Positions 16,440 to 25,903 of a stretch of 64,000 nt of DNA are shown piece by piece. The notes under the pieces are model-generated. The model did no database searches. It saw only the letters and a program-made list of their open reading frames with translations, and had not been told where the DNA came from. Origin of the DNA: Rhizobium leguminosarum bv. trifolii WSM1325 (lineage in GTDB: Bacteria > Pseudomonadota > Alphaproteobacteria > Rhizobiales > Rhizobiaceae); assembly GCA_000023185.1 (NCBI GenBank), contig CP001624.1, positions 496,001 through 560,000 on the forward strand, given 5' to 3'. Each line of letters opens with the position of its first letter. The first letter of the stretch is position 1. The position numbers were made by a program, and so were the translations under genes.

Positions 16440-17524
16440 GTCACTCCTGTTGCTGCGCTGTCGCGCAAAATTCCGTCCAATACCTCCGCCGCCATCGCAA
16501 GCGAGCGCTCGCCAAGCACCAAGCGCCGCGCCGCCTGCCCCATGGCGTCGCGCCTTTGCCTCTCGTCAAGCAGGGCGGCCACGGCCTCGGCATAGGCGGC
16601 GACATCGCCCTCTGGCGTCAGCAGCCCGGTCACGCCAGCCTCGACCACCGCTGGCACGCCTGCCGTTTCCTGCGCGACGACAGGCAGGCCAGCGGCCTGG
16701 GCTTCCAGATAGGCAAGACCGTAGGCCTCGCCGCAGCCGGGCCAGACATAGAGGCCGCCGCGTCCGAGCAGTTCGGCGATCTCGCCGGGATTGCGCTCGC
16801 CCAGCCATTCGATGCGGCCGGGAAAGTCGGCAAACAGCGCCCGCACCTCTTGCCGCATCGGACCATCGCCGATGACGGCCAGCGTCCAGGGCCGGTCTTC
16901 GATCAGCCTCAACGCATTTGCAAGCATGACATAACTGTCCATCTTGTCGCCGGCTCGCATCATCGCGACCGTCATCAGCCGGCGCGGATCAGGCGCCGGC
17001 GACACCTTCTCGAAGAGCGCCGTGTCGATGAAGGGGTTAAGCCTGGCAAGGCGCGCCTGCGCGAAGGCGGCGGCAAGCCCGTCCTGGTCGCGCCCGGTGA
17101 AGCTGATATTGACCGCCGCCCGCATGATCGCCTCGCCCACCAGCTTCTGTGAAGCCGCCCAGCCGGTTCGATCGCGTTTTGCCGCGTAGGAGGCTTCGGC
17201 GGTGACGTAGGGAATGGCGAATTCGGCGGATATCGCCGGCCCGAAGGGATCGGGCGATTTATAATAGGGGTGGTAGCAGAACCAGAGGTCCGGCCGCGGC
17301 GCGGATTTCCATCTTAGCCGCAGCCGCTCCAGCTCGGCGCCGATGGCGGGTTCGAGCGCCCGTGCCGCGTCCGGTGTCGAGGCATAGGCGCGGAATTCGG
17401 AGGCGACGTCGACCTGATGCCCGCCAAGCTCCAGTGCCCGGATCAGCAGTCGCGCCATCAGCCGGTCGCCCGACGGTACCGGATGGTTCGGCGATTTCAT
17501 CGGCGCGTAGAAAGCCACCCGCAT
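16436..17524 (-). CDS. Glycosyltransferase, GT4-like (GT-B fold)
   Basis: 362 aa. The N-terminal half opens MRVAFYAPMKSPNHPVPSGD, the usual GT4 start with a donor/acceptor loop. The C-terminal Rossmann half has WTLAVIGDGPMRQEV (about residue 205), then YVWPGCGEAYGLAYLEAQA (about 255), the E-x7-E signature for nucleotide-sugar binding. It is cytoplasmic or membrane-peripheral and would build a cell-surface glycan. It forms a two-gene operon with the deacetylase and is divergent from the cyclase/methyltransferase pair. Confidence 0.9.
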   Translation of the reverse strand: MRVAFYAPMKSPNHPVPSGDRLMARLLIRALELGGHQVDVASEFRAYASTPDAARALEPAIGAELERLRLRWKSAPRPDLWFCYHPYYKSPDPFGPAISAEFAIPYVTAEASYAAKRDRTGWAASQKLVGEAIMRAAVNISFTGRDQDGLAAAFAQARLARLNPFIDTALFEKVSPAPDPRRLMTVAMMRAGDKMDSYVMLANALRLIEDRPWTLAVIGDGPMRQEVRALFADFPGRIEWLGERNPGEIAELLGRGGLYVWPGCGEAYGLAYLEAQAAGLPVVAQETAGVPAVVEAGVTGLLTPEGDVAAYAEAVAALLDERQRRDAMGQAARRLVLGERSLAMAAEVLDGILRDSAATGVT

Positions 17525-17703
17525 CGGGACACCTCAGGTAAGACACACTGTTTACAACTTTCACGCCTGTCGGGAAAATTCCGCTATTGTCCCTTTGCCG
17601 AAAACTTGCGCATAAGCATATGGAATGTGATCGCGATCGAAGCAATTCCGCCTCTTTCTCAATCTCTATGGGCCTGCGGTTACATCGACAAGAACGGGAA
17701 TGA

Positions 17704-19422
17704 ATGACGACGGTCTCGGCCACAGGGATTTTTTCGGAACGTACGATCAGAAGGGCGAGGCTCGGTTCCGGCCTCGTCATTTTCATCTTCGTCCTCTTGC
17801 ATTTGTCGAACCATGCGATTGGCCTGATTTCAGTCGCCGCCGCCGATAAAGCCGCCCACCTCTTCCTGGCGATCTGGCGCAATCCTTTGGGGACCGCCAT
17901 CTTCTATTCATCGGTGCTCATCCATATCGCGCTGGTGCTGCGCGCCATCCACATGCGCCGCAGCCTGGTCATGCCGAAGGGTGAAATGGCCCAGATCGTG
18001 CTCGGCCTGATGATCCCGCTGTTGCTTATGGATCATGTCATCGGCACACGCATCGCCCACGAATTCTACGGCTACATCGATGACTACGAGACGGTTGTCG
18101 GCATGCTCTGGATCAAGAACCCGGCGAACGGCATGCGGCAGGCGCTCGCCGTCGTCGCCGTCTGGATCCACGGATGTATCGGCATCCATTTCTGGCTGCG
18201 CTACCGCTCCTGGTATCCGGACTTCGCGCCGCTGCTGCTGGCGATTGCGATCCTCGTGCCGGTGCTCTCGCTGCTCGGCTTCGTCGAGATGGGCCGGACA
18301 CTCGCCGACCCTTCCTACCAGCAGTCAATGACGGTCAGCGCCTACAAGGAGGGCGTCAACACCCGTTACGCCTCGAACCCGCAAGTTCACCGCGAGGTCG
18401 CCATGATCCGCGCCGGGCTCTACGGCGCCTTCTCGGCTTCGCTGCTCATCGTCGTCATCGCGCGTGCCCGGCGCAAGCTGAAGGAGCGGCTTGACCAAGT
18501 CGCCGTGAACTATCCGGGCGGCGAGGTGATCCGCGTGCCGCGCGGCTTCTCGGTGCTGGAAGCGAGCCGGCTCGGCGGCCTGCCGCATTATGCCGTCTGC
18601 GGCGGCAAGGGCCAGTGCTCCACCTGCCGCGTGCAGATCCTTGGCGATTACGACAGCCTGCCGATCCCCGACAAGATGGAGCAGACGACGCTGAAGCGCA
18701 TCAATGCCGGCCCGGATGTCCGGCTCGCCTGCCAGCTTCGTCCGAACCGCGACGTTGCCGTCGCGCCACTTCTCGTGCCGGCGATCGAGACGGCCCTTCC
18801 CGCCAACAGCCAGGAGACGAGCCCGGGCCGCGAGCGCGAGATCGCCGTGCTCTTCGTCGATATTCGCCATTTCACCACACTGACGGAAACCCGCCTGCCC
18901 TTCGACGTCGTCTTCCTGCTGAACCGCTATTTCGCCATCATCGGCAAGGCGGTGGAGCAGTCGGGCGGACGGCTCGACAAGTTCATCGGCGACGGCGCCA
19001 TGGCGCTCTTCGGGCTCAACACCGCGCCGGAGGAAGCCTGCCGCCAGGCGCTCAACGCTGCAGCAGCGATCGTCGCCGAGATCGAGAAACTCGCGGCGGA
19101 ACTCGCCGACGAACTGGCGCTGCCGCTGCGTATCGCGATCGGCATTCACACCGGCCCGGCCGTCGTCGGCACGATGGGATACGGCCGGGTGCGCAGCATG
19201 ACGGCGATCGGCGATACCGTCAATGTCGCGAGCCGTTTGGAAACAGCCGCCAAGGAATTCGAAGCGGCGATCGTCATCTCCGAACCGGTGGCGAGCCTTT
19301 CGGGTGCTAACCTTTCCGGCATCGAAAGCCGTGAAATCAGCGTGCGCGGCCGGGCCCTGCCCTTGAAAGTCTACGTCATTCCAAGAGAGAAAGCGGCAGA
19401 GCCGCTCGAAGGAAAAACCTGA
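17704..19422 (+). CDS. cyaC: Membrane adenylate cyclase with heme-type TM domain and 2Fe-2S domain
   Basis: 572 aa. Residues 1 to about 250 form roughly six transmembrane helices resembling the cytochrome b subunit of succinate dehydrogenase, with candidate heme histidines in LHLSNHAIG, HIALVLRAIHMRR and VWIHGCIGIHFW. Residues about 270-350 are a plant-type ferredoxin domain with VCGGKGQCSTCRV and a fourth Cys in RLACQLRP. Residues about 375-555 are a class III cyclase: LFVDIRHFT and FIGDGAMALFG carry the metal aspartates, DKF the adenine-specifying Lys, and GDTVNVASRLE the Asp, Asn and Arg, so it should make cAMP. The layout matches CyaC of Sinorhizobium meliloti, reported as a heme-containing adenylate cyclase. 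It overlaps the following methyltransferase gene by one base. Confidence 0.9.
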   Translation: MTTVSATGIFSERTIRRARLGSGLVIFIFVLLHLSNHAIGLISVAAADKAAHLFLAIWRNPLGTAIFYSSVLIHIALVLRAIHMRRSLVMPKGEMAQIVLGLMIPLLLMDHVIGTRIAHEFYGYIDDYETVVGMLWIKNPANGMRQALAVVAVWIHGCIGIHFWLRYRSWYPDFAPLLLAIAILVPVLSLLGFVEMGRTLADPSYQQSMTVSAYKEGVNTRYASNPQVHREVAMIRAGLYGAFSASLLIVVIARARRKLKERLDQVAVNYPGGEVIRVPRGFSVLEASRLGGLPHYAVCGGKGQCSTCRVQILGDYDSLPIPDKMEQTTLKRINAGPDVRLACQLRPNRDVAVAPLLVPAIETALPANSQETSPGREREIAVLFVDIRHFTTLTETRLPFDVVFLLNRYFAIIGKAVEQSGGRLDKFIGDGAMALFGLNTAPEEACRQALNAAAAIVAEIEKLAAELADELALPLRIAIGIHTGPAVVGTMGYGRVRSMTAIGDTVNVASRLETAAKEFEAAIVISEPVASLSGANLSGIESREISVRGRALPLKVYVIPREKAAEPLEGKT

Positions 19423-20300
19423 TGCCCGGCAAGCCCTGGCTGACCGCCAAATACTGGAGCCGCCTGTTTCGCAAGGCGCGCAACGCCGCCGCTTCGCGCT
19501 TCTTCGACACCCGCTTTGGCCGCCGGCTGCTGATCGAGAATATCGGCCCGCGCGTGGTCTCGATGACGGTCGACGCCGGCGACCATCTGATGACTTTCTC
19601 GCCTTCGGACTATATCGGCCGCAAGGTCTTCCGGAAGGGCCATTTCGAACGCGAGGCCGTTGATCGACTGATCGTCATCCTGCGCGAGCGCGGCCTCGTG
19701 AGAAAGGACGCAACGCTGCTCGAGATCGGCGGCAATATCGGCACCCAGACCGTCTATTTCGCCCTCAGCGACACCTACGCCCATATCGTCAGCGTCGAGC
19801 CCGATCCGCGCAATTTCCCGCTGCTTGCCCTCAACATCCGCCAGAATCGGCTGGAGGCGAAGGTCCGCCTCGTCAACTGCGCCGCCGGCGAGCACGAAGG
19901 CGAGATCGATTTCTTTCTCAACCTCAACAATCACGGCAAGAGCAGCGCCATTCGCCAAAGCCCGAGCGACAGGAAGATAAGCGTGCCGGTGAAGCCGGTT
20001 TCCGAGATCCTTGCCGGACTTTCGATCGACCCGGCAGCGATCGGCCTCGTCTGGATGGATATCGAAGGCTACGAGCCGGTCGCCTGCCGCTCGATGCAGC
20101 CGCTGCTTGCCCGCCGCGTGCCGCTCTACATGGAATTCACCCCGCTCTTTTACGGAGCAGAAGGAACGAAATCCTTCATATCGATGCTGTCGGGGTTCTA
20201 CGAGAACTGCCTCGTCATCTTCGAGGATCGCGAAGAGGAAATGACCGTCCGCGACCTGCCGGGCAATTTCGGACAGTACAACGTGCTGTTTTTGCCTTAG
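19422..20300 (+). CDS. FkbM-family methyltransferase
   Basis: 292 aa. The SAM-binding core has LLEIGGNIGTQTVYFAL (about residue 103), SVEPDPRNFPLLALNI (about 124) and LVWMDIEGYEP (about 207), the standard FkbM signatures. These enzymes O-methylate sugars or other hydroxyls. The ATG overlaps the cyclase stop (TGATG), so the two are translationally coupled. Given the divergent deacetylase/glycosyltransferase pair, methylation of a surface glycan is a reasonable guess. Confidence 0.87.
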   Translation: MPGKPWLTAKYWSRLFRKARNAAASRFFDTRFGRRLLIENIGPRVVSMTVDAGDHLMTFSPSDYIGRKVFRKGHFEREAVDRLIVILRERGLVRKDATLLEIGGNIGTQTVYFALSDTYAHIVSVEPDPRNFPLLALNIRQNRLEAKVRLVNCAAGEHEGEIDFFLNLNNHGKSSAIRQSPSDRKISVPVKPVSEILAGLSIDPAAIGLVWMDIEGYEPVACRSMQPLLARRVPLYMEFTPLFYGAEGTKSFISMLSGFYENCLVIFEDREEEMTVRDLPGNFGQYNVLFLP

Positions 20301-20361
20301 AGGCTGCTTGTTACCGGCATTCGGGGCAGTATCTGTTAACGTGTCATTCCGTATTCGGCAT

Positions 20362-20739
20362 CTAGGTCAAATCGAACGACACCCATTCCAGACGACTTTC
20401 CTCGTAGACGCTTTGCGTTGGCGCGAGCGATGAGGGATCGGCGAAGCATCCCAATGCGACGGCTACCAGCTCTTTCCTGAATTCCGGAATCCAGAAAACT
20501 GTCGACCCGCATGCCGGGCAGAAGCTGAATTCGACCGATTTGCCGCTGTCGCCCCATCGGACGTAGCTGGTCGACACCCCGGACGTCTCCATTTGATCGG
20601 CGTGGAAGAAGACGGCTACTCCGAACGCGCTGCCGGTGCGACGTTGGCAGGCCCGGCAATGGCAGGCGGAGATTTTGACAGGTTCTCCGTCGGCGGTGAT
20701 CGAAAGCTGGCCGCATGAACAACTGGCTGCTCGTTTCAT
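20362..20739 (-). CDS. GFA/CENP-V-domain protein (second copy)
   Basis: 125 aa with the GFA zinc pattern: ASCSCGQLS (residues 5-13), ACHCRACQRRTGSAF (about 25-39) and FCPACGSTVFW (about 72-82). It is a distant paralog of the protein at 14302. It stands alone between convergent and tandem neighbours; no clear substrate. Confidence 0.87.
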   Translation of the reverse strand: MKRAASCSCGQLSITADGEPVKISACHCRACQRRTGSAFGVAVFFHADQMETSGVSTSYVRWGDSGKSVEFSFCPACGSTVFWIPEFRKELVAVALGCFADPSSLAPTQSVYEESRLEWVSFDLT

Positions 20740-20919
20740 TCCCGTGCTCCACTAAAATGATGTCCGCGAAAGCAACCGCACGCACCTGGTAGCTGTTTTG
20801 GATGCCGCCGCGAGGCCGCCGGACAGATCGAACAGTGCCATCAGGTGTCAGGTCCATGCAGCAAACTACTCGGCAGATGATCGCGCGTATTCGCCGGGTC
20901 GTCCGTGCAGAACTAAAGG

Positions 20920-22263
20920 TTACTCCGACTCCCTTTCGACCGCACGCCGCGCCCGGATAGCCGCGGCGATGAAGACGCGCGAAAGGCCATGATAAAGCGG
21001 TTCGCGCGAAAGAATGCGCGAAGTCACGTAACCGATCATGGACACCGCCATGATCGGGATGACTGCCTGGTGGTCGCCGGTCATTTCCAGGATGATGACG
21101 AAGGCCGTCATCGGGGCCTGCACGACGCCCGCGAAATAGCCGGCCATGCCGAGGATGGCCGCCAGCGCGACGCTGGTGCCGAGCAGGGAGCCGACGGTGC
21201 TGCCGAAACCGGCGCCGACGGCGAGCGACGGCGCAAAGATGCCGCCCGGAATACCTGACAGCATCGACAGGAAGCTTGCGGCGAACTTCTCGACGAAGAA
21301 GAGCAGAGGCAGGGCGTTGCCTTCGACCGCAGTTCGTGCCTGCTCATAGCCGGTACCGAAGGTCGTGCCACCTGATGCCACTCCGATAACTGCGATCGTT
21401 AGTCCGCAGGCGCCTGAAAGAGCCAGCATGCGCTTCAGCGGCTGTGGCTGCGCCCAGCGGCGGATCTTCTGGCCAAAGTGCAGCGCGAAACCGCTGAAGG
21501 CTGCCCCGAGCGCGCCGCCGCCGACGCCGCAGATCAGAACCAGTCCCCAGTCGCGAAGCTCCGAGGGCGCAACCGATGCCATGCCGAAGTAATTGTAGCT
21601 TCCGGAAATCCCGAGCGCGGCAAGGCCGGAGAGGATGACTGCCGTGAGCACCAGCCCGTTCGCCCGAGATTCATAGGTCCGACTCATTTCCTCGATGGCG
21701 AAGACGATGCCGGCGAGCGGCGTGTTGAAGGCGGCCGCAATGCCCGCCGCCGATCCGGCAAGGATCAGCCCGCGCGCCTGCGCCATGCCACTGAACCGGG
21801 CAACAGCGAGCATGATCGACGCGCCGACCTGGACAGTCGGACCCTCGCGGCCGATCGAGGCGCCGGAGAAGAGCCCGAGCACCGTCAGTACGATCTTGCC
21901 GCAGGCGATCTTCAGCGACAGCAGCCGGGTTCGGTCTTCGTCGTCCCTCAGGTGCCGGGCGGCAATCGCCTGCGGAATGCCGCTCCCCTGCGAGTTCGGA
22001 AACAGCCTCGCCGCCAGATAGGCCGAGAGCATGAAGCCAAGCGGGGTCAGCGCAAGTGGCAGCAGGAAGGCCCATTCACCGGAGGAGGTGAGAGACCCGA
22101 AGCCCTTCTGCGCCAGATCCGCAAGCTTCGCAAAGCCGACGCTGATCACCCCGATTGCCAAGGCCCCGCACCAAAACACCAGTCTTGGCCGCCAAATTGA
22201 GAAAGAGCCCCATAAGACGCGGGAGCGGCGAAAGAGCTTGGAATATCGATAGGATGGCGGCAT
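20920..22263 (-). CDS. ClC-family chloride channel/transporter
   Basis: 447 aa with about ten to eleven hydrophobic segments. The anion-selectivity motifs are visible: GSGIPQ (about residue 93), GREGPTVQ (about 138) and GIFAPSLAVGAGFG (about 340). The residue at the external gating-glutamate position is present in GREGP. Bacterial members are usually Cl-/H+ antiporters used in acid resistance. Here it precedes nhaA on the other strand, so ion and pH homeostasis may be linked. No CBS domains follow. Confidence 0.9.
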   Translation of the reverse strand: MPPSYRYSKLFRRSRVLWGSFSIWRPRLVFWCGALAIGVISVGFAKLADLAQKGFGSLTSSGEWAFLLPLALTPLGFMLSAYLAARLFPNSQGSGIPQAIAARHLRDDEDRTRLLSLKIACGKIVLTVLGLFSGASIGREGPTVQVGASIMLAVARFSGMAQARGLILAGSAAGIAAAFNTPLAGIVFAIEEMSRTYESRANGLVLTAVILSGLAALGISGSYNYFGMASVAPSELRDWGLVLICGVGGGALGAAFSGFALHFGQKIRRWAQPQPLKRMLALSGACGLTIAVIGVASGGTTFGTGYEQARTAVEGNALPLLFFVEKFAASFLSMLSGIPGGIFAPSLAVGAGFGSTVGSLLGTSVALAAILGMAGYFAGVVQAPMTAFVIILEMTGDHQAVIPIMAVSMIGYVTSRILSREPLYHGLSRVFIAAAIRARRAVERESE

Positions 22264-22544
22264 GTCGGGCTCGGCGATGCGGGGCGGGGTTGTCCTTTAC
22301 TAGCGCTATCGCGCCCGAAGATCACCCCCATTTGCAGCATGTCGATCGCGGGCACGCGCGCCGAGCACGGAGGCTCACGTTCAACCGTTCCGTCCAGGCT
22401 TCCCTAGGTCGGACCTCGTCGCATGAGAGCAGGCAGCCAGCCTACATTTTCGTCAACGGATCCAATGACGATCTCGGCGAGCCATGGTTCATCTCTCGAG
22501 GAAGCTTTCGGACCTATCAGAGCCGCCGATAATTTTACTTCGCA

Positions 22545-22641
22545 TGACCGTGGGTGTAATCTGAGGATGCTCTCCTGAGGCGTTTGAACGCCAAGGGCAC
22601 CTGGCTCGCTCCGTGGTTCCCCCGCTGGAGCGGGTTTTTTT
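22545..22641 (+). ncRNA. Candidate small RNA or terminated leader
   Basis: Two clean stem-loops in a row: GGCGTTTGAACGCC at 22579-22592 and CCCGCTGGAGCGGG at 22621-22634, the second followed at once by seven T (22635-22641). This is a textbook rho-independent terminator on the plus strand, but no plus-strand gene ends before it. A stand-alone small RNA, or an attenuated leader about 270 bases ahead of nhaA, would explain it. The 5' end is a guess. No Rfam family recognised. Confidence 0.4.
22621..22641 (+). terminator. Rho-independent terminator-like hairpin
   Basis: Stem CCCGC/GCGGG with a four-base loop, followed by seven T. It has no coding gene upstream on the same strand, see the candidate small RNA. 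Confidence 0.7.
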
Positions 22642-22907
22642 CTGCCGATCATCTCGGAAGAACTGACAATATAAGGCAGTGATAGACGCGGCATCCCAAG
22701 CTCCATCGCCTATTATGACAAGCGCTGATCGACACTGGATGTCCATCATCATCGATTGTCGCGACACGGGAACGATGTCGGGGGGCCCCCTGGAAATCCC
22801 TGCTGCTTTTAGGTATCCCTTTCCGGATGGCGTGTGCTGCGTGCGCCGCGGGCTTCCCCGAAATCGACGGAGACGAAGATCAACCTTCCAGAAGGGAGCG
22901 CGAAACC

Positions 22908-24098
22908 ATGTCCTTGCCGATCACGACCGGTCGCATTCAATCCACTCTCCGCGGATATCTTGACAACGAGGCCTCCGGCGGCGTCGTCTTGATGGCAGCC
23001 GCGGCCATGGCCCTTGCGGTGGCGAACTCGCCGCTGGCGGGCGCATATTTTCATGCCCTCCATCTTTACCTCGGGCCACTGAGCTTGCAGCACTGGATCA
23101 ATGACGCCCTGATGGCCGTGTTCTTCCTGCTCGTCGGTCTGGAGATCAAGCGCGAAATGCTCGATGGCCAGCTCTCGACCTGGAGCAGGCGAATTCTTCC
23201 CGGTGCCGCCGCGGCCGGAGGAATGCTCGCCCCAGCCCTCGTCTATCTGGCTTTCAATGCCGGGACGCCAGCTAGCCTCCGCGGTTGGGCGATCCCGACG
23301 GCCACAGACATTGCCTTCGCGCTCGGAGTGCTGTCGCTCTTTGGCAACCGGGTTCCGGCGTCCCTGAAAATCTTTCTGGCGGCGCTTGCCATTATCGACG
23401 ACCTCGGCGCCGTCCTCGTCATCGCACTCTTCTATACAAACGGTCTCAACCTCCTGGCCCTTGCCGGAGCCGCCGCGGTTCTTGCCCTGCTGTTTTTCAT
23501 GAACCGAGCCGGCGTGAAGACGCTGACGCTTTATCTCGGCCTTGGCGTCGCCTTGTGGGTGTTGATGTTCACCTCCGGGATCCACGCCACGCTTGCGGGC
23601 GTGCTGCTGGCCTTGACGATACCGATTAAGCTTTCTCCCGGCGCTCCGGAGGCTAGCGACGAAGAATCTCCGCTGCACCGGCTCGAACACCTGCTTCATC
23701 GACCAGTGGCATTCATCATCGTCCCACTCTTTGGCTTGGCCAACGCCGGCGTTTCCCTTCGCGGCACGTCCATCTCGAGTTTGGGAGACCCTCATACAAT
23801 TGGCGTCGCCGCCGGACTGTTTGCTGGCAAGTTGCTTGGGGTTCTCTCCGTCGTTGGTCTCCTGGTGAAGCTACGTTTTGCGCAGCTTCCGGCAATGGCG
23901 AACTGGACGCAGATGACCGGTGTCGCGCTTCTTTGCGGCATCGGCTTCACAATGAGTCTCTTTATCGGTCTTCTCGCTTTCGATGACCCAGCCGTACAGG
24001 ACAAGGTCAAGATCGGCATTCTGCTCGGTTCGGCGATCTCTGGCGTGGCCGGATCTGCGGTTCTGATGGCGAGCCGGCGGAAAAGCAGCCGGTCGTAG
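22908..24098 (+). CDS. nhaA: Na+/H+ antiporter NhaA
   Basis: 396 aa from the ATG at 22908 (GGGAG upstream). It has about twelve hydrophobic segments and the NhaA signatures: [22 protein letters not shown] (here split: [10 protein letters not shown], then [11 protein letters not shown], about residues 65-86), the double-aspartate ion site in [18 protein letters not shown] (about 162-180), and [11 protein letters not shown] near the C-terminus. It exchanges external protons for internal sodium and helps pH and salt tolerance. Confidence 0.95.
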   Translation: MSLPITTGRIQSTLRGYLDNEASGGVVLMAAAAMALAVANSPLAGAYFHALHLYLGPLSLQHWINDALMAVFFLLVGLEIKREMLDGQLSTWSRRILPGAAAAGGMLAPALVYLAFNAGTPASLRGWAIPTATDIAFALGVLSLFGNRVPASLKIFLAALAIIDDLGAVLVIALFYTNGLNLLALAGAAAVLALLFFMNRAGVKTLTLYLGLGVALWVLMFTSGIHATLAGVLLALTIPIKLSPGAPEASDEESPLHRLEHLLHRPVAFIIVPLFGLANAGVSLRGTSISSLGDPHTIGVAAGLFAGKLLGVLSVVGLLVKLRFAQLPAMANWTQMTGVALLCGIGFTMSLFIGLLAFDDPAVQDKVKIGILLGSAISGVAGSAVLMASRRKSSRS

Positions 24099-24410
24099 TC
24101 ATCTACGAGTTCGCGGCGACGGCACTCGTGGACATCAAGATCTTCGCAGGGGTCTGCGCGCCTCGCCTCTTTGGATCCCACCTTCTCCGCCGCTTTCCTC
24201 GCTGCTGGAACAGGCGAACGCCTCGCCATGTCAATGCATAAAAGACCGCGCCTAAGAGCGCGGCGAGCGGAAGGCGGGCCAGCATGTCTTTCGCGTACGC
24301 ACATTGCGGCATTGCTGCGGTTTATCACCCTCTCCCGAACTTGCCCGCTTGGCACGAATGGCCTCTCGACCGGCCAACTGCCCGAGCCGCCCGAACGTGA
24401 TGTTTGCGCC
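24099..24410. other. Intergenic region, possible tiny membrane protein
   Basis: About 310 bases between convergent nhaA and the FAD oxidoreductase. A minus-strand frame, 24285 down to 24103, would give about 60 residues with one hydrophobic segment (RLPLAALLGAVFYAL) followed by a very basic tail. It has no good ribosome site and I recognise no family, so it is only noted. Confidence 0.3.
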
Positions 24411-25316
24411 CTATGCGACCGACTGCATGACAAGCGATTGATGGCAATGCACGCCAGCGAGCACGCCTGAGGCGGAGGCGAGTGTGGCATTGTGCATGGC
24501 GCTTGCCGCATCACCGGCGGCGAAGACACCCTTAGTGGTCGTTTCCTGGTTATCACCGGTGCGGATGACGGGTCCAAACGGGCCGTCGTCGAAGGCGCAG
24601 CCTAGCTGTTCGGCAACCGGGCTCGCCATCGTCGTTTTCGGCGCGACGAAGACGGCATCGAGCGGCAGGATGCGGCCATCGGCGAGGCGAATGGCCTCAA
24701 GCTTCGGATCGTCGCCCAACAATTCCACGATTGGGCTGCGCTCGATCCGGACGCCACGGCCAGTCAACTTCACCAACTGCTCTTCATCGGGCTCGAACAG
24801 CCCTTGAGTGAAAAACGTCGTCGCACCCCAGTCCGGGATCATGACGGCCGAATGGGCCGAATGCGGATGGTTTGCGAGAACGCCGAGCTTGCCGCCGCTG
24901 ACCTCAAAACCGCGGCAATAGGGGCAGTGCAGCGCGGAGCGACCCCATCGCTCCTTCAGCCCGGGGATTTCGGGCAGCGTGTCGCTGACGCCGGTTGCAA
25001 GCACGATGCGCGCGGCCCGTTCTTCGCCGCCGTCTTCGGTGCCGACAATGAAGGCGTCACCATCGCCCTGCGCCCGGACGACTTTCCCCTGGCGGACGGT
25101 GATGGTCGGATAAAGCGAAAGCTGCCGTTTTCCCTCCTGCATGATCGCCGCCGGCGTCTGGCCGTCCTGGCCGAGGAACCCGTGCGAGGCTTCAGAAAAC
25201 CGATTGCGCGGCGCGCCGGCGTCAACGAGCAGCACCCGCCGCCGCGCCCGGGCGAGCTGCATGGCGGCCGAAAGGCCGGCGAAGTTTCCGCCGATGATGA
25301 TGGCGTCGAGCGACAT
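24411..25316 (-). CDS. NAD(P)/FAD-dependent oxidoreductase, thioredoxin-reductase-like
   Basis: 301 aa from the ATG at 25316 (AAGGAG ahead); the nine extra codons upstream are not needed. FAD-binding GGNFAGLSAAMQLAR (about residue 8), the redox pair CPYCRG (about 133-138, C-x-x-C), a second dinucleotide site around GGKLGVLANHPHSA, and GVFAAGDAASAMHN near the C-terminus. The CxxC motif suggests disulfide reduction, though its thioredoxin partner is unknown. It is divergent from an Rrf2 regulator gene and shares a 130-base promoter region with an extended inverted repeat. Confidence 0.88.
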   Translation of the reverse strand: MSLDAIIIGGNFAGLSAAMQLARARRRVLLVDAGAPRNRFSEASHGFLGQDGQTPAAIMQEGKRQLSLYPTITVRQGKVVRAQGDGDAFIVGTEDGGEERAARIVLATGVSDTLPEIPGLKERWGRSALHCPYCRGFEVSGGKLGVLANHPHSAHSAVMIPDWGATTFFTQGLFEPDEEQLVKLTGRGVRIERSPIVELLGDDPKLEAIRLADGRILPLDAVFVAPKTTMASPVAEQLGCAFDDGPFGPVIRTGDNQETTTKGVFAAGDAASAMHNATLASASGVLAGVHCHQSLVMQSVA

Positions 25317-25349
25317 GGGACTCTCCTTGGATATTGAACTCATGACTCA

Positions 25350-25396
25350 ACATAAGTTACATGAACTGGTGCCGTCAAGCATCATGTTACTTGTGT
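25350..25396. promoter_or_regulatory. Inverted repeat, putative Rrf2 operator
   Basis: ACATAAGTTACATGA at 25350-25364 and TCATGTTACTTGTGT at 25382-25396 are inverted copies matching at 13 of 15 positions, centred between the divergent oxidoreductase (start 25316) and Rrf2 gene (start 25448). The position suits autoregulation and control of both genes by the Rrf2 protein. The repeat is seen, the binding is inferred. Confidence 0.6.
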
Positions 25397-25447
25397 TGTT
25401 ACGATCGGCTTGCGATAATGACCCGCCCGATCGACAGGAAGAGAACC

Positions 25448-25903
25448 ATGCGCAATGACAGCCGCCTTTCACGCATGCTGCACGTGCTGATCCACATGGA
25501 TAAGCACCAGCATTCGGCGACCTCCGACATGATTGCGAAAATGCTGAACACCAATCCCGTCGTCGTCCGCCGCACCATGGCCGGCCTTCGCGAAAAGGGC
25601 TACGTCCGCTCCGAAAAGGGCCATGGCGGCGGCTGGACGCTGGTGCGTCCGCTGTCCGAGATCACCCTGCTCGACGTCTACCGTGCCATCGGCGAACCAC
25701 ACCTCTTCGCCATCGGCCCGGCCGACGACCAGCCGGAATGCCTGGTGGAACAGGCGGTGAATGTCGTTCTCGGCGATGCGATGAAGGAGGCCGAGGCCCT
25801 GCTGCTGCAGCGATTGGACAGCGTCACGCTGGACAAAATCGCCGCCGACTTCGAGGCAAAACTGTCCGCGCGCCCCGCCACATCCTATTCCTGCGCTTCC
25901 TGA
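25448..25903 (+). CDS. Rrf2-family transcriptional regulator
   Basis: 151 aa from the ATG at 25448 with AGGAAG just ahead. The winged helix covers residues about 1-80 (SRLSRMLHVLIHM, then NPVVVRRTMAGLREKGYVRSE split by the wing GHGGGWTLVR). The three clustered cysteines that bind Fe-S in IscR or NsrR are absent: only a Cys in PECLVEQ and one near the end are seen, so it is more like the YwnA/YwgB-type thiol or redox group. It probably controls the divergent oxidoreductase. Confidence 0.88.
   Translation: MRNDSRLSRMLHVLIHMDKHQHSATSDMIAKMLNTNPVVVRRTMAGLREKGYVRSEKGHGGGWTLVRPLSEITLLDVYRAIGEPHLFAIGPADDQPECLVEQAVNVVLGDAMKEAEALLLQRLDSVTLDKIAADFEAKLSARPATSYSCAS

Larger units (their letters stand above)
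22264..22907. other. Intergenic region between divergent clcA-like and nhaA genes
   Basis: About 640 bases with no convincing protein gene. It contains the terminator-like candidate RNA end at 22579-22641. The rest, including the space before the nhaA start, shows no motif I recognise. Confidence 0.5.
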
